Below are positions 5,486 through 6,578 of a stretch of 6,578 nt of DNA, piece by piece. Position 1 is the stretch's first letter. Each line of letters begins with the position of its first letter. The stretch is taken from contig JALSMD010000128.1 of assembly GCA_026987855.1 (NCBI GenBank), positions 1-6,578 on the forward strand. The letters run 5' to 3'. The position numbers and the translations under genes are program-made. Under the pieces are notes generated by a model. That model was not told the origin of the DNA, ran no database searches, and saw nothing but the letters and a program-made list of their open reading frames with translations. The DNA is from Candidatus Falkowiibacteriota bacterium. GTDB taxonomy: Bacteria; Patescibacteriota; Patescibacteriia; Patescibacteriales; JALSMD01.

Positions 5486-5878
5486 ATGTTAGAAAAGTTT
5501 ATTGCTACAATTCACAAATTAAAGATTTTCTTTTTCCTGTTTATATTGATTTCTTTTTTATCTGTATTGGGAACAAGCCCATTAGACTTAGGAAAGTTTA
5601 TTGGCGCGCAAATTGGTTCAGCAGTGGGTATTAAAGTAACAGCTGGTGTTCCTGCTAATCCTTTTAACACTTTAGCCCTTCAATTAAAAGAGAAGGAAGA
5701 AAAATTAGCGCAAAAAGAAGCTGAATTAAACAAAAAAGAAGAAAAGTTAAATAAAACCGCCAGTTTACAAAATAAATTGATTTTAGCAATATCAATTGGA
5801 CTTGTGGTTTTATTTTTTCTGATTATTTTAAATTATTACTTGGATTACAAAAGGAGGAAGAATGAAAAAAATTCTTAA
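5486..5878 (+). CDS. Small membrane protein: two helices flanking a coiled coil
   Basis: The protein has 130 residues and I do not recognise the family. A hydrophobic helix lies at about 13-29, then a Gly/Ala-rich stretch (GKFIGAQIGSAVGIKVTAG, 36-54), then NPFNTLALQ. A highly charged coiled coil follows at about 64-93, built on near-repeats of EKEEKLAQKEAELNKKEEK. A second helix lies at about 97-118, then a basic end YKRRKNEKNS. Positive charge at both ends predicts both termini in the cytoplasm and the coil outside. It starts 13 bases after the upstream gene, with no Shine-Dalgarno. It overlaps the next gene by 17 bases, and its KRRK codons carry that gene's ribosome binding site, so the two are probably translationally linked. 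It could be a spacer or oligomerising partner for the surface proteins, but that is a guess. Confidence 0.8.
   Translation: MLEKFIATIHKLKIFFFLFILISFLSVLGTSPLDLGKFIGAQIGSAVGIKVTAGVPANPFNTLALQLKEKEEKLAQKEAELNKKEEKLNKTASLQNKLILAISIGLVVLFFLIILNYYLDYKRRKNEKNS
5851..5857 (+). promoter_or_regulatory. Strong Shine-Dalgarno inside the upstream gene
   Basis: AAGGAGG lies four bases before the ATG at 5862-5864 and fixes that start. It is made by the codons for Lys-Arg-Arg near the end of the coiled-coil gene. It is the only clear Shine-Dalgarno in the window; the other five visible starts have AT-only or CCCC leaders. Confidence 0.85.
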
Positions 5879-6578
5879 AACAATTAAATATTTTTTAGTA
5901 ATTTTGTTGGCAGGAGTTTTGGTTGCAATGGGGTTAAACGCTGCTGATCGTTATGGTAATTTTTCTGAATCAATTATTGGCCGTTTAATAAACAAAAAGA
6001 CAGAAGGTCCTTGTCCTTCGGATATGGTTTTTGTCCCCTCCAGTAATGGAGGTTTTTGTATAGATAAATATGAGGCATCAGCAGGACCTAATTGTCCTCA
6101 TATTAATCCTAACAACCAGTTAGAAACAAGATTAAATTTGGCCAGCGCTGAATGTTCTCCTGTATCAGTAGCAGGAGCTGTGCCATGGAGATTTATTTCT
6201 CAGTCACAGGCAGCTGAAGCTTGTGCTAAGGCGGGAAAAAGGTTGCCAACACCCAAAGAATGGTATCAAGCCGCTTTGGGAACATTAGATAAAAATTTAA
6301 GTTGGGGGCCCAATGATTGTCATGTAAATAAAAATTGGCCAGAACAGCCAGGCAAAACAGGCACAGGAAAAAATTGTGTTTCCAGCGCAGGCGCTTATGA
6401 TATGATCGGTAATGTTTGGGAATGGGTAGATGGAACTATTGACGATGGGATGTATAATAATCGTGAATTACCTTCCCCCGGATTTATTATTAGTGTTGAT
6501 AGCGAAGGTATTCCCATTGAAACCGATTCTAACAATCCTAACGAAAATTATTATAATGATTATTTTTGGATAAAAAAG
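5862..6578 (+). CDS. Membrane-anchored or secreted FGE/SUMF1-fold protein (3'-truncated by window edge)
   Basis: An open frame of 239 codons runs to the window end without a stop. A basic N-terminus (MKKILKTIKY) and hydrophobic segment at about 10-24 form a signal peptide or anchor, with possible cleavage near LNAA (25-28). The FGE-sulfatase (SUMF1/PvdO/NirV-type) domain starts at MVFVPS (55-60), then CIDKYEAS (66-73), PWRFISQSQAAEACAKAG (108-125), GKRLPTPKEW (125-134) and YDMIGNVWEW (179-188), all classic family motifs in the right order. Seven cysteines (51, 66, 79, 98, 121, 153, 172) suggest disulfides outside the cell. The catalytic cysteines of true formylglycine-generating enzymes lie further C-terminal, beyond the window, so enzyme activity cannot be judged. 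Non-catalytic use of this C-type-lectin-like fold as a binding domain is common in such bacteria. It overlaps the previous gene by 17 bases and is last in the visible operon. Confidence 0.88.
   Translation, partial: MKKILKTIKYFLVILLAGVLVAMGLNAADRYGNFSESIIGRLINKKTEGPCPSDMVFVPSSNGGFCIDKYEASAGPNCPHINPNNQLETRLNLASAECSPVSVAGAVPWRFISQSQAAEACAKAGKRLPTPKEWYQAALGTLDKNLSWGPNDCHVNKNWPEQPGKTGTGKNCVSSAGAYDMIGNVWEWVDGTIDDGMYNNRELPSPGFIISVDSEGIPIETDSNNPNENYYNDYFWIKK

Overview
The window is AT-rich DNA with every gene on the + strand. It carries seven protein genes, and nearly all of them encode secreted or membrane-anchored cell-surface proteins. No tRNA, rRNA, CRISPR array or transposase is visible. The gene style fits a Candidate Phyla Radiation (Patescibacteria, Parcubacteria-like) bacterium: Thr/Ser/Ala-rich secreted proteins ending in an AGDY..LTYICTPTY-like strand, DUF916-type proteins, and an SUMF1/FGE-fold protein with the CIDKYEAS motif. 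This placement is inference from gene style. TGA appears only once, as a stop, and never inside a reading frame, so the standard bacterial code fits better than the TGA=Gly code of Gracilibacteria/SR1.

Layout. (1) 1-567 is the C-terminal part of a secreted surface protein, closed by a strong terminator at 592-621. (2) 568-1034 is a 467-bp AT-rich gap. It holds a good extended -10 promoter (765-793), a hairpin near the predicted 5' end of the RNA (803-842), three 22-bp A/T-tract repeats (843-908), a 20-bp perfect palindrome (930-949) and iterated TTAACAA motifs. (3) 1035-2105 is a full-length paralogue of the first protein, closed by an 18-bp-stem palindromic terminator (2119-2154). (4) A promoter with a tandemly duplicated -10 region (2181-2215) precedes a tight five-gene run from 2258 to the window end: three DUF916/WxLIP-like membrane-anchored proteins in tandem, a small protein with two membrane helices around a coiled coil, and the start of an anchored FGE/SUMF1-fold protein that runs off the window.

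The most interesting reading is a complete surface-attachment module. The C-terminal domains of the first two proteins resemble the WxL domain of Firmicutes in layout: an FGTL-like early strand, a GFxVTV strand, and a final AG-Y--TLTY strand at the extreme C-terminus, with Tyr where WxL has Trp. The three downstream proteins have the two-domain, single-anchor layout of WxL-interacting proteins (DUF916 followed by a DUF3324-like domain). In Firmicutes these two families are encoded together and bind each other on the cell surface. Finding the same pairing here, with three candidate receptors, suggests a diverged WxL/WxLIP-type system in an ultrasmall bacterium. The link is inferred from motifs and synteny and has not been tested by a profile search.
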